DNA of 15,823 nucleotides from positions 1 through 15,823 of the forward strand of contig CATZEP010000022.1 of NCBI GenBank assembly GCA_958418185.1, read 5' to 3'. The translations under genes and the position numbers were made by a program. The notes beneath the pieces were generated by a model, which was not told the origin of the DNA, made no database searches, and saw nothing but the letters and a program-made list of their open reading frames with translations. This DNA is from an uncultured Collinsella sp. (GTDB lineage: Bacteria; Actinomycetota; Coriobacteriia; Coriobacteriales; Coriobacteriaceae). Below, in pieces: positions 7,151 through 14,745 of this stretch; the first letter of the stretch is position 1; each line of letters begins with the position of its first letter.

Positions 7151-7214
7151 CTCGATTACCCCTTTCATCAGCCAAACACAACAGGCCAAAAGCCCGGCGA
7201 CGAGCCCCAGACCC

Positions 7215-7250
7215 AAAAAGCCTCCCGCACGGCAACGCCCCGCGGGAGGC
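7215..7250 (-). terminator. Intrinsic terminator after focA
   Basis: On the minus strand GCCTCCCGC (7250-7242) pairs perfectly with GCGGGAGGC (7228-7220), a 9-pair GC-rich stem with a 13-base loop, followed by TTTTT (7219-7215). It lies 22 bases after the focA stop and should end the hydrogenase-focA transcript. The downstream oxidoreductase then needs a promoter within 7151-7214 or some read-through; I see no convincing promoter there. Confidence 0.88.
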
Positions 7251-7272
7251 CCAACGTCAAACAGACGGTACC

Positions 7273-8112
7273 TTACGCCTCGAACTTCTTGGCGTAGATA
7301 AACCAGCAGCCGAGCGCGACCAGAACCGCGCCGCCCACGATGTTGCCCAGCGTGGCGGCGGACAGGTTAAACGCAATGCCCGCGGCGTTGAGCGCATCGG
7401 CACCGGCGACGTCGGCACCGTAGCCGCACGCGTGCATCACGGCACCCATGGGCAAAAAGTACATGTTGGCAACACAGTGCTCAAAACCGCAGGCCACAAA
7501 GGCGGCGATGGGCAGCAGAATGCCCACAACCTTATCGACTACAGTCTTGCCGGCGGTACCGATCCACACAGCCAGGCACACAAAGATGTTGCACAGGATG
7601 CCGCGGAAGAAGATCGTCACCCAGTCGATCGTCACCTTGCCGGCGGCGACGCTCACCATGGAATTGGCGACCGCCTCGCCGTTGAGCTTGTAAATGCCGG
7701 CCATGTACACCAAAAAGACGATGAACAGGGCACCGACAAAGTTACCGACCCATACGACGACCCAAGCCTTGAGCATCTGGACCAGGGTGATCTTTTTGCT
7801 CTTGAGCGCGCAGACCATAAGCGAGTTGCCGGTGAACAACTCGGCGCCACACACCAGCACCAGCACCAGGCCCAGGCAAAAGCACAGGCCGCCCACGACG
7901 CGCTGGGCGCCCCAGCCCAGCGTGCTATCGCTCAAGAACACGGTAAAGAACAGGCCACCGAAGGCAATAAACGCACCGGCGAACATTGCCAACAGAAAGG
8001 CCTTTGCGACCGGCAGGTTGGCCTTGGTCACGCCGGCGGCCTCGGTCTTGGCCTCGATCGCGGCGGGTGCCAGGCAATCGGGAGCAGGGTACTCCACCTT
8101 GGAATCTGCCAT
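7273..8112 (-). CDS. focA: Formate channel FocA (formate/nitrite transporter family)
   Basis: A 279-residue inner-membrane channel of the FNT family, with about six hydrophobic segments after a 35-residue cytoplasmic N-terminus. Characteristic parts are GAELFTGNSL (89-98), the omega-loop region with T94, and CGFEHCVANMYFLPMG (208-223), where H212 corresponds to the gating His209 of E. coli FocA. Formate specificity is inferred mainly from the neighbouring hydrogenase genes; nitrite channels share the fold. The frame is open for 13 more codons upstream, but the ATG at 8112 is preceded by AGGAAAG at a suitable distance and gives the normal length. It begins 39 bases after hycI with no terminator between, so it is probably the last gene of the operon, like focB in the E. 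coli hyf cluster. Confidence 0.93.
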   Translation of the reverse strand: MADSKVEYPAPDCLAPAAIEAKTEAAGVTKANLPVAKAFLLAMFAGAFIAFGGLFFTVFLSDSTLGWGAQRVVGGLCFCLGLVLVLVCGAELFTGNSLMVCALKSKKITLVQMLKAWVVVWVGNFVGALFIVFLVYMAGIYKLNGEAVANSMVSVAAGKVTIDWVTIFFRGILCNIFVCLAVWIGTAGKTVVDKVVGILLPIAAFVACGFEHCVANMYFLPMGAVMHACGYGADVAGADALNAAGIAFNLSAATLGNIVGGAVLVALGCWFIYAKKFEA

Positions 8113-8151
8113 GTCAATCACTTCTTTCCTAATCAGCAGGGACAAGCGCAC

Positions 8152-8655
8152 CTATTGCTCTTGCCCCAAGCGGACAAAGTGGGAAAAGTCGTTGGCGGCC
8201 ACGGCGTCGTACACGGCGTCGACGGCCTCAAAGACCTCCGGGGACATGGGGTTATAGAACTCCGTATCGCCCGGCTGAATCCCTATGAAGACGATATCTT
8301 CGCACGATTGCTCAATCTCTTCGATCAGAATCGACAAAGGAAGCGAATGCGTGGTGAACATCGACTTGCGGGCCACATCGCGCTTGTCGAGCAAGCGGAT
8401 GGACCCGACGGGCAGCGCCATGTCGGCGGCATCGACCAAGACCAGGCGAGGCGGACGCTCGCGCTTGACCTCGATGATGTCGTCCTCGGGCGTTTGGCCG
8501 CCGTCGATGGTGTACCAACCGGCGATGGGTGCGTCTTCCATCTTTTTGGAGAGCACAGGGCCGGCGGCATCGTCGGCGCGCAGCACGCTTCCCGCCGTGA
8601 GCACGATACCCGCAAACGGGGCGCCGTTCACACGTCCATCCACAACGCGACCCAT
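8152..8655 (-). CDS. hycI: Hydrogenase maturation protease HycI
   Basis: A 167-residue endopeptidase that removes the C-terminal tail of the hydrogenase large subunit once nickel is inserted. It aligns by eye with E. coli HycI throughout: VLRADDAAGP (24-33), IDGGQTPEDDI (50-60), LVLVDAADM (71-79), FTTHSLP (100-106) and IGIQPGDTEFYNPM. Nickel-sensing residues D16, D62 and H90 of E. coli HycI correspond to D29, D75 and H103. The first motif is AGSVLRADD where E. coli has VGNSMMGDD, so the usual Asn and Gly are changed. An N-terminal stretch of about 13 residues is extra. The ATG overlaps the hycH stop by one base (TAATG), so translation is probably coupled. The likely substrate is HyfG, encoded three genes upstream. 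Confidence 0.94.
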   Translation of the reverse strand: MGRVVDGRVNGAPFAGIVLTAGSVLRADDAAGPVLSKKMEDAPIAGWYTIDGGQTPEDDIIEVKRERPPRLVLVDAADMALPVGSIRLLDKRDVARKSMFTTHSLPLSILIEEIEQSCEDIVFIGIQPGDTEFYNPMSPEVFEAVDAVYDAVAANDFSHFVRLGQEQ

Positions 8656-9236
8656 TACTGCAACCTTCCCGTCAGATACACGCCAGACACATCGCGCACG
8701 CGCTCAACCAAATCGCGAAACTTCATTAAGAACGCGACCTGCTGGGCATGCAGGCCAAAGTCGTCATCGAACACCGAAATGCCAGCCTTGGCCGAACCAC
8801 GAAAACCGCGCTCGTCGAGCAGCGTGTCGCAGGCCTCGAGCAGCGACGGCACCGCCACCTTGTCGAGCTGGCACTCGCCAAAGGAGCGGATGGCCTCGAA
8901 CTTTGTCTTAGCCTCCCCCTCCGGCAGCGCGTCGACGAGCGAATAGAAGACATCCACCGGCACCGACAGGCGCGGCTCAAAGCAGTCGAGCACGCCGGTG
9001 TGGTGGCCCACGGCGAGCGTGTAGTACAGCACGTCGCAGGCCTCCTGGGGAACGTCTTCCTCGGTCTCCACAAACTTACGCGTGAGCTCATAGAAGACCA
9101 CCTGGTCGGGCGCATGGCCCAGGCAGGGGTCGGCGACGCCCTCGGCGGCCTCGTCGCTTGCGCGCGAGGCATCGCCAAAGGAGCCGCCGAGCATACCGGG
9201 GCCCGCAAAGTAACCAGAGCGGTCCGTGAGCTCCAT
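8655..9236 (-). CDS. hycH: Formate hydrogenlyase maturation protein HycH/HyfJ
   Basis: A 193-residue protein matching E. coli HycH from about residue 43: DQVVFYELTRKF, then DVLYYTLAVGHHTGVLDCFE (E. coli: VVYYSLAIGHHLGVIDCLE), then FGECQLDKVAVPSLLEA and a C-terminal VYLTGRLQ. HycH is a cytoplasmic accessory protein needed for large-subunit maturation in hydrogenase-3 and is not part of the final complex. This protein is longer than E. coli HycH (136 residues): it has about 42 extra residues at the N-terminus, rich in Gly, Ala and acidic residues, and an insert near GFRGSAKAGISVFDDDFG. It could equally be named hyfJ. The start is immediately after the hyfI stop and the end overlaps hycI by one base. 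Confidence 0.9.
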   Translation of the reverse strand: MELTDRSGYFAGPGMLGGSFGDASRASDEAAEGVADPCLGHAPDQVVFYELTRKFVETEEDVPQEACDVLYYTLAVGHHTGVLDCFEPRLSVPVDVFYSLVDALPEGEAKTKFEAIRSFGECQLDKVAVPSLLEACDTLLDERGFRGSAKAGISVFDDDFGLHAQQVAFLMKFRDLVERVRDVSGVYLTGRLQ

Positions 9237-10019
9237 CTAGCGACCTCCGGCCAGCACCAGATCCTGCAGCGCCGAGTAGACCTCAACGCGGCGAGGATCG
9301 TCCTGCTTGTCGATGAGCAGCGCCATGGCACCGCGGATATCGCCCTTGGGCGCGCCCTCGAGCGTATCCATAAACTCATTGGCCAGGTCGCGGCCGTAAC
9401 GGTAGCCGCTCATGGCGCGAGCCTCGCGCTCGATGGCAACGCGCAGCTTGTACGGCACGCCGGGGTGCAGGATATCGGCCTGCTCGCCGGCGGCCTCCAC
9501 CGTGGTCTCGGCATGGAGCTTTTGGTCCAGCAGACCGAGCGCCATGGCAAAGCCGTAGATGGTCTGCGCGGGGCTGGGCGGGCAGCCGGGGATGTAGACG
9601 TCGACCGGCAGAATCTTGTCCGTGCCGCCCCAGACGCAGTAGTTGTCGTAGAAGATGCCGCCGGTGCAGCCGCATGCGCCATAGGACACCACGATCTTGG
9701 GATCGGGTGCGGCCTCAAAGGCGCGCAGGGCCGGCATGCGCATAGCACGCGTCACGGCGCCGGTGTACAGCAGCACATCGGCGTGACGGGGCGAGGGCAC
9801 GACCTTGATGCCAAAACGCTCGACGTCGAAGACGGGCGTGATGGAACCAAAGATCTCGATCTCGCAGCCGTTGCAGCCGCCGCAGTCGACACGGTAGACG
9901 TACACCGAGCGCTTGATCTTCTTAAGAAGGGTCGCCTTGGCCTTCTCGATGCTCTCGTCGAGCTCGATCTTGGTCGGGCGGTACTGAAGCCGCTCGGGCA
10001 AAAGCGTGGGTTCGGCCAT
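9237..10019 (-). CDS. hyfI: [NiFe] hydrogenase small subunit HyfI (NuoB-like)
   Basis: A 260-residue electron-transfer subunit that holds the proximal [4Fe-4S] cluster next to the NiFe site. It is of the short, NuoB-like group 4 type: DCGGCNGCEIE (45-55), YGACGCTGG (113-121) and IPGCPPSP (143-150) supply the candidate ligands C49, C52, C116 and C146. There is no Tat signal, so the complex faces the cytoplasm. Length is close to E. coli HycG/HyfI. The C-terminal 35 residues (from about GDIRGAMALL) are less conserved. A strong GGAGGAG site precedes the ATG, and hyfH ends 2 bases upstream. The hycH start abuts its stop. Confidence 0.95.
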   Translation of the reverse strand: MAEPTLLPERLQYRPTKIELDESIEKAKATLLKKIKRSVYVYRVDCGGCNGCEIEIFGSITPVFDVERFGIKVVPSPRHADVLLYTGAVTRAMRMPALRAFEAAPDPKIVVSYGACGCTGGIFYDNYCVWGGTDKILPVDVYIPGCPPSPAQTIYGFAMALGLLDQKLHAETTVEAAGEQADILHPGVPYKLRVAIEREARAMSGYRYGRDLANEFMDTLEGAPKGDIRGAMALLIDKQDDPRRVEVYSALQDLVLAGGR

Positions 10020-10021
10020 GG

Positions 10022-10738
10022 TTACTCCTCCTTCGTATCAAAATCCATGATGATGCCCTCGACCGGCGCCGGACCGGCGGGAATCTCGGGCGCATCGGGG
10101 TTGAGCTCGCGGTCGATATACTCCGGGTTCACGCCGTGGCCACCCAGATACTCCATGCCGGGGCCCTGGGGCTCGCCGGACGCAAGCGTCTCGTTGGCAG
10201 CCATGCCGGCAGCGTTGCCGGTCTTTACGGCCGAGGCGGCGCGTAGGGCGTCAAGCTCGCGCTTGCACTCCTGGCACATACCGACGGTACGGGCGGCCTG
10301 GATGGCCTCCATGCCGCCGGCCTTTTGCAGCAGGCGCTTGGCGTAGTCGATCTCCTTGTGCGGGGCAAACGGCTTGCCGCAACGTGAGCAGTGCTCGAGC
10401 GTGTAGACGCTCTTGCTGGTGAGGTCGTCCTTGCTCATGACGGCCAGCTCAAACTCCTCGGTGAGCTTGATGGCCTCCATGGGGCAGGCTTCCTCGCAGC
10501 GGCCGCAGAAGATGCAGCGACCGTAGTCGATCGACCAGGTAATGGTATCGGCCGCAAGGTCGGTGTCCATGCGAATGGCATCGGCCGGGCACGCCACGCC
10601 GCAGGCACCGCAGGCGATGCAGAGCTCGGCATTGTGCTCGGGCTTGCCGCGCATGTCCTTGTTGGTGGGGAACGGCGCAAACGGGTACTTGACCGTCGCG
10701 TCGCCGGCCTTGGCGTTAACCTTCCAAAGCTTCAGCAT
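10022..10738 (-). CDS. hyfH: Ferredoxin-like electron transfer subunit HyfH/HycF
   Basis: A 238-residue Fe-S protein of the formate hydrogenlyase complex (NuoI-like). Two [4Fe-4S] motifs, CIACGACGVACP and CIFCGRCEEACP, occupy roughly residues 41-85. A later CxxC...CxxC set (HCSRCGKPF...GMCQECKRE) is also present in E. coli HycF and may bind a metal. After that comes an extension of about 60 residues, ending in an acidic tail, that E. coli HycF lacks. The frame is open upstream inside hyfG, but the ATG at 10738 matches the family N-terminus (MLKLWKV) and has GAGGAGG in the end of hyfG; the gap to the hyfG stop is one base. It would relay electrons towards HyfI. Confidence 0.94.
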   Translation of the reverse strand: MLKLWKVNAKAGDATVKYPFAPFPTNKDMRGKPEHNAELCIACGACGVACPADAIRMDTDLAADTITWSIDYGRCIFCGRCEEACPMEAIKLTEEFELAVMSKDDLTSKSVYTLEHCSRCGKPFAPHKEIDYAKRLLQKAGGMEAIQAARTVGMCQECKRELDALRAASAVKTGNAAGMAANETLASGEPQGPGMEYLGGHGVNPEYIDRELNPDAPEIPAGPAPVEGIIMDFDTKEE

Positions 10739-10739
10739 A

Positions 10740-12512
10740 TTAGAGCGCCTCCTCATCGAGCGGAGCGGCCATGGTGCCCTCGCCCGCGAGCGGCGACTTG
10801 TCGCGCCAGACGTTCTCGAACTGCTCCTTGTCGAGCACGTGGTCGCGCTTAGCGGCGACATCGGTCACCGTCACGCGGTCGGTGCAGGAATAGCACGGGT
10901 CGAGCGAGCCGACGATCAGCGCCGCATCGCCCACGGTGTTGCCGCGGAACATGTAGCGCAGGACCGGCCAGTTGCTGTACGTGGCCGCCTTGGCGCGCCA
11001 GCGGTAGCACTTCTGGTTATTGCCGAGCATAGCCCAGTGCACGTCCTCGCCGCGCGGCGCCTCGGTGGCGCCGATGGCGTACTTGTGCGGGGTGTACTCC
11101 CAATCCGTGGTGAGGATGGGGCCCGACGGGCAGTTCTCGAGCATGGTCTCGATCATGTCGATCGAATCGTAGACCTCCTGGATGCGAACGGCGGTACGGC
11201 CGAAGGCATCGCAGGTGTCGGCCGTGGCGGCATGCATCTTTTGGACGTCCGGATCGGCGTAGCCGTCGAAGGGATGGTCAAAGCGCACGTCGCGGGCATA
11301 GCCCGAGCCACGCATGAGCGGGCCGACCGGCGAGAAGTCACGTGCGATCTTGCGATCCAAGATGCCGATGCCGCTCGTGCGCTCAATAAAGTTGGGCGTG
11401 GAGAGCAAGACGTCGACGAGTTCCTGAACCTCGGAGCGCAACTGGTGGATGGTCGTGAGCGTGGAAAGCTTCTGCTCGGCCAAAATGTCGCGGCGCACGC
11501 CGCCGATCACATTGAGGCCGTAGGTCTTGCGGTGACCGGAGAGCTTCTCGGCCAGATCCATGGACTTCTCGCGTACGCGGAAGAACTGCTGGAAGCCGGA
11601 GTCGAAGCCCGTATAGTGCGACGCCAGGCCAATGTTGAGCAGATGCGAGTGCAGGCGCTCGACCTCGAGCATGATAGCGCGGATGTACTGGGCGCGCGGC
11701 GGGACATGGATGCCCTGGGCGCGCTCGACGGCCTCGGCATAGGCCACCGAGTGGGCGCAGCCGCAGATGCCGCAGATGCGGTCGGCGAGGAACGTCACGG
11801 CGTCATAGTTCAGGCGCGTCTCGGCGACCTTCTCCATGCCGCGGTGCACGTAGAACAGACGGTAGTCGGCGTCGACGATCGTCTCGCCCTCAACGAACAG
11901 GCGGAAGTGGCCGGGCTCGTCGGAGGTAATGTGCAACGGGCCCATGGGGACGAGCGTCGTCTCCTTGCCCTTAGTATCGGCCAAGAACTCATAGTTTTCC
12001 ATGTCGCTCGCGGGAGCGGGACGGAAGCGATAGTCCATGGAGTCCTTGCGCAGCGGGTAAAGGCCGCTGGGCCAATCGTCGGGCAGCACCAGGCGACGAC
12101 GATCGGGCAGACCCTCGGGAATCAGTCCGAACATGTCGCGCAGCTCGCGCTCGCCCCACACGCAGGCGGGGACGAACGGCGTCACGGACGGGAACGTCAT
12201 CTTGGCGGGATCGACCTCGGTGCGCACGGTCACCCAGCCGGGATCCTCCCCCTCCATGGAGATGACATAGTACACGGCGTAACGGCCGCACAGGCTGCGC
12301 TCATCGTTGCCGATGATCACGGGAATCCAGCCGTAGCGCTCGTAATACAGGTAGTGGACGGCCTCGGGCAGCTTGTCCTGCTTGACGGTAATCGTCAGCT
12401 GGTCCTCGCACTGCCACTCGACCTTCTCGATGCAGCCCGGAACGGCGCGGCGCAGGGCCTCGACATGGCTCTCGCAGCGACGGGCATACACCTTGTTCTC
12501 AGTTTCAATCAT
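10740..12512 (-). CDS. hyfG: [NiFe] hydrogenase large subunit HyfG/HycE
   Basis: A 590-residue catalytic subunit that reduces protons to H2. As in E. coli HycE, a NuoC-like domain (about 1-165, with WGERELRDMFGL at 119-130 and DDWPSGLYPLRKD at 145-157) is fused to the NuoD-like large subunit. The NiFe ligands are C247 and C250 in RICGICGCAH (245-254) and C540 and C543 in DPCYSCTDR (538-546). All four are cysteine, so this is not a [NiFeSe] enzyme. By analogy with HycE, HycI would cut after R546 and remove the last 44 residues. The group 4a assignment rests on this architecture and on the neighbouring genes. It starts 3 bases after the hyfF stop and hyfH follows after 1 base. Confidence 0.97.
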   Translation of the reverse strand: MIETENKVYARRCESHVEALRRAVPGCIEKVEWQCEDQLTITVKQDKLPEAVHYLYYERYGWIPVIIGNDERSLCGRYAVYYVISMEGEDPGWVTVRTEVDPAKMTFPSVTPFVPACVWGERELRDMFGLIPEGLPDRRRLVLPDDWPSGLYPLRKDSMDYRFRPAPASDMENYEFLADTKGKETTLVPMGPLHITSDEPGHFRLFVEGETIVDADYRLFYVHRGMEKVAETRLNYDAVTFLADRICGICGCAHSVAYAEAVERAQGIHVPPRAQYIRAIMLEVERLHSHLLNIGLASHYTGFDSGFQQFFRVREKSMDLAEKLSGHRKTYGLNVIGGVRRDILAEQKLSTLTTIHQLRSEVQELVDVLLSTPNFIERTSGIGILDRKIARDFSPVGPLMRGSGYARDVRFDHPFDGYADPDVQKMHAATADTCDAFGRTAVRIQEVYDSIDMIETMLENCPSGPILTTDWEYTPHKYAIGATEAPRGEDVHWAMLGNNQKCYRWRAKAATYSNWPVLRYMFRGNTVGDAALIVGSLDPCYSCTDRVTVTDVAAKRDHVLDKEQFENVWRDKSPLAGEGTMAAPLDEEAL

Positions 12513-12515
12513 TCG

Positions 12516-14075
12516 TTACTCCACCTCGCTCTGAGCGGTCTCGGTACCGAACACAGCGCGGTACATCGGCGTCGCGTGAAGTTCCTCGGTGCTCTGCTCG
12601 AGCACGATGCCGGTCGCGGTCTCCACACCGTGCACGAGAGGCAGCGGGGTGGCGATGCCAAACCACAAGATCATGACGGCCAGGATGATTTCGGGGATAA
12701 GCATGAGCGCCGGGGCCTCATGCTTACCCATGCCCTGGGGCGCATGGCCGAATACCGACTTGAGTGCGATGCGGGTGAGCGCGGAGATGGCCACGGTAAG
12801 GCCGAGGGCGACCACGACGACCAGCCACATGGGACCGGCGGTAACACCGGCGACAAAAGTCAGGAACTCGGAGATAAACATACCAAAGGGCGGGAAGGCA
12901 CCAAGACCGAGCAGCGCCAGGACGGCGAGCGCGGCGGTTGCGGGAGCAACCTCGACGACACCCTGGATCTTAGCCAGGCTACGCGTGCCAAAGGCGTGCT
13001 GGATGTTGCCGGACACGCAGAAGGCAAGCGTCTTGGTAAAGCCGTGGAACACGCAGTGCAGCAGGGCCGCGGCGATACCCAGCGGTCCACCGATACCCAG
13101 GCACAGGGCGATAACGCCCACGTTCTCCACAGACGAGTACGCAAAGCGGCGCTTGAGGTCGTCCTGGCGGAACATAGAAAGTGCCGCCACCAAAATGGAC
13201 AGCGTGCCGACGATCAACAGCAAAAGCTGCGGATACTCGGCGCCCACGGCCTGGATGGTAAAGCCGTAGAAGCGCATGATCACAAGCATGGCGCACTTAA
13301 GCAGCACGCCCGAGAGCAGGGCCGAGACAGGGCTCGGGGCCTGGGAGTGGGCATCGGGCAGCCAAGTGTGCATGGGGAACAGGCCGGCCTTGGTGCCAAA
13401 GCCGATCACGATAAACGCAAAGGCAAGGCGCATGAGCGTCGGATCGAACTGGTCGGCATACGGCAGCACGCACGACAGGAACGCGGCCTCATGGGCGTTG
13501 GGAATCACGTCGGCGGCGTTGGCGTAGATGAGCAGCGTACCGAACAGGCCAAAGGCCACGCCGGCGGTGCAGACCATCGCATACTTCCAAGAAGCCTCGA
13601 GGGCCGTCTTGTTCTTGTAGATACCCACGAGGAACACGGTGGAAAGCGTGGTTGCCTCCACGGCGGCCCACGTGAGGATCATGTTGTTGGACAGGCACGC
13701 GAGCAGCATGGTGAACACGAACAGGCTAAACAGCGCAAAATACTGCTTGGCGCGCTCGGCGGGCATGGAGCCCTCCTCGATATCGGCCTTTACATAGGGC
13801 AGCGAGAACAGCCCCGTAAGAAAACCGATAAAGCCGATGAGCAGCACAAAGATGGCGCCCAGCGAATCGAGGTGGAACCACAGGCCAAAAGCGCTCGCGG
13901 TTTCGCCGCTCATAAGGACGTCACCGGCCGCCATAATCGACAGCACCAGGACGGCTGCGACGGAGACCAGGTTGAGACCGGCGAACACGTTATAGGACGT
14001 GTTCTTGGGCAAAAACGCCATGACCAGCGAGAACACCAAAGGAGTCGCGAGCAGGGCGAGAATCAACGTTTCCAT
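12516..14075 (-). CDS. hyfF: Hydrogenase-4 membrane subunit HyfF (NuoL/M/N-like)
   Basis: A 519-residue polytopic membrane protein of the proton-pumping antiporter family, similar in length to E. coli HyfF. Family charge residues are visible: E140 in WAAVEATTLSTVFLVG, K229 in GFGTKAGLFPMHTWLPDAHSQAPSPV, K260 in LLSGVLLKCAML, and a later HGFTKTLAF segment. These residues form the ion path in complex I relatives. HyfF is absent from the smaller hydrogenase-3 complex, so its presence marks this cluster as Hyf-type. The C-terminus ends in a soluble tail (LHATPMYRAVFGTETAQSEVE). It starts 3 bases after the hyfE stop. Whether the complex actually conserves energy cannot be read from the sequence. 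Confidence 0.94.
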   Translation of the reverse strand: METLILALLATPLVFSLVMAFLPKNTSYNVFAGLNLVSVAAVLVLSIMAAGDVLMSGETASAFGLWFHLDSLGAIFVLLIGFIGFLTGLFSLPYVKADIEEGSMPAERAKQYFALFSLFVFTMLLACLSNNMILTWAAVEATTLSTVFLVGIYKNKTALEASWKYAMVCTAGVAFGLFGTLLIYANAADVIPNAHEAAFLSCVLPYADQFDPTLMRLAFAFIVIGFGTKAGLFPMHTWLPDAHSQAPSPVSALLSGVLLKCAMLVIMRFYGFTIQAVGAEYPQLLLLIVGTLSILVAALSMFRQDDLKRRFAYSSVENVGVIALCLGIGGPLGIAAALLHCVFHGFTKTLAFCVSGNIQHAFGTRSLAKIQGVVEVAPATAALAVLALLGLGAFPPFGMFISEFLTFVAGVTAGPMWLVVVVALGLTVAISALTRIALKSVFGHAPQGMGKHEAPALMLIPEIILAVMILWFGIATPLPLVHGVETATGIVLEQSTEELHATPMYRAVFGTETAQSEVE

Positions 14076-14078
14076 GGA

Positions 14079-14732
14079 CTACCCCCTCAGCTCGGACAGG
14101 TCGCGCGCATCGAGCGAGTGGGAGTCGTCCCAAATGCGACGCACGACGATGGACATGATGATGACGGCAAAGATGGCGTCGGTGGCGATACCGATCTCGA
14201 TGATCTCGGGAGCGGTGGGGGCCAAAAGCGCGAGCGTCACATGGCTGCCGTTTTCCATAAGGCAGTATCCAAAGATCTGCTTCATGATGTTGCGCTGCGA
14301 GATGATGCAGCTAAGGCCCACAAAGAAGTGAGCGAAGCTAATAGCGAGCGCAGGCGTTGCGACCTCGGCCGTGGGCAGGCTGATCTGCGTCACGACGGCA
14401 AAGCAAATCGCGACCTCCACGGCGATGATGCAAATGGCCCACGCGGGCTTAAGGCCGGCCTTGAGCGATGCGTCGCTTGGCTCGCCCATCTTCTTGTATG
14501 CGCGGTTGAGGATATAAGGGACCAGGACGACCTTGGTGATAAAGGCAGATCCAGCCCACATAAGCAGCTCCTGCGCACCGGTGGTGACACCGAGCGTGGC
14601 GAGCAGTCCCACGAGCACCAGCGACTGCACCGCATACCAGCTGATGGAATGCTTGATGTTCTTTGAGACGACCACCATGGTGGACGTGACGATCAGAAGG
14701 CCGCCAAGGATGTTGACGATCGAATAACCCAT
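14079..14732 (-). CDS. hyfE: Hydrogenase-4 membrane subunit HyfE (NuoK-like)
   Basis: A 217-residue membrane protein, nearly the same length as E. coli HyfE (216). It has about six hydrophobic segments; the N-terminal half contains WYAVQSLVLVGLLATLG and the C-terminal half NuoK-like FVGLSCIISQRNIMKQIFGYCLMENG and PEIIEIGIATDAIFAVIIMSIVVRRI. It joins the antiporter-like subunits to the core of the complex. It is part of the Hyf set and is not found in hydrogenase-3. GGAGG lies 10 bases before its ATG, and the hyfD stop is 13 bases upstream. Confidence 0.93.
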   Translation of the reverse strand: MGYSIVNILGGLLIVTSTMVVVSKNIKHSISWYAVQSLVLVGLLATLGVTTGAQELLMWAGSAFITKVVLVPYILNRAYKKMGEPSDASLKAGLKPAWAICIIAVEVAICFAVVTQISLPTAEVATPALAISFAHFFVGLSCIISQRNIMKQIFGYCLMENGSHVTLALLAPTAPEIIEIGIATDAIFAVIIMSIVVRRIWDDSHSLDARDLSELRG

Positions 14733-14745
14733 GTCGTTCTACCTC

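Noticed and set aside
7151..7214. Second terminator-like hairpin and a promoter before the oxidoreductase
   Set aside because: The possible stem is about 5 pairs with wobbles, and no -35/-10 pair with sensible spacing was found.
10739..10861. Longer N-terminus for HyfH starting inside hyfG
   Set aside because: The added residues are Ser/Arg-rich and unlike the family; MLKLWKV at 10738 matches the HycF N-terminus and has a ribosome site.
10740..12512. Selenocysteine-containing [NiFeSe] hydrogenase large subunit
   Set aside because: Both CxxC motifs read as Cys codons and the C-terminal motif is DPCYSC.
10542..14666. A 1374-codon open frame on the plus strand
   Set aside because: It lies antisense to hyfE, hyfF, hyfG and part of hyfH, which have clear homologues. 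Its composition (rich in His, Arg, Gly, Gln) is typical of an antisense frame in GC-rich DNA, and it has no domain.
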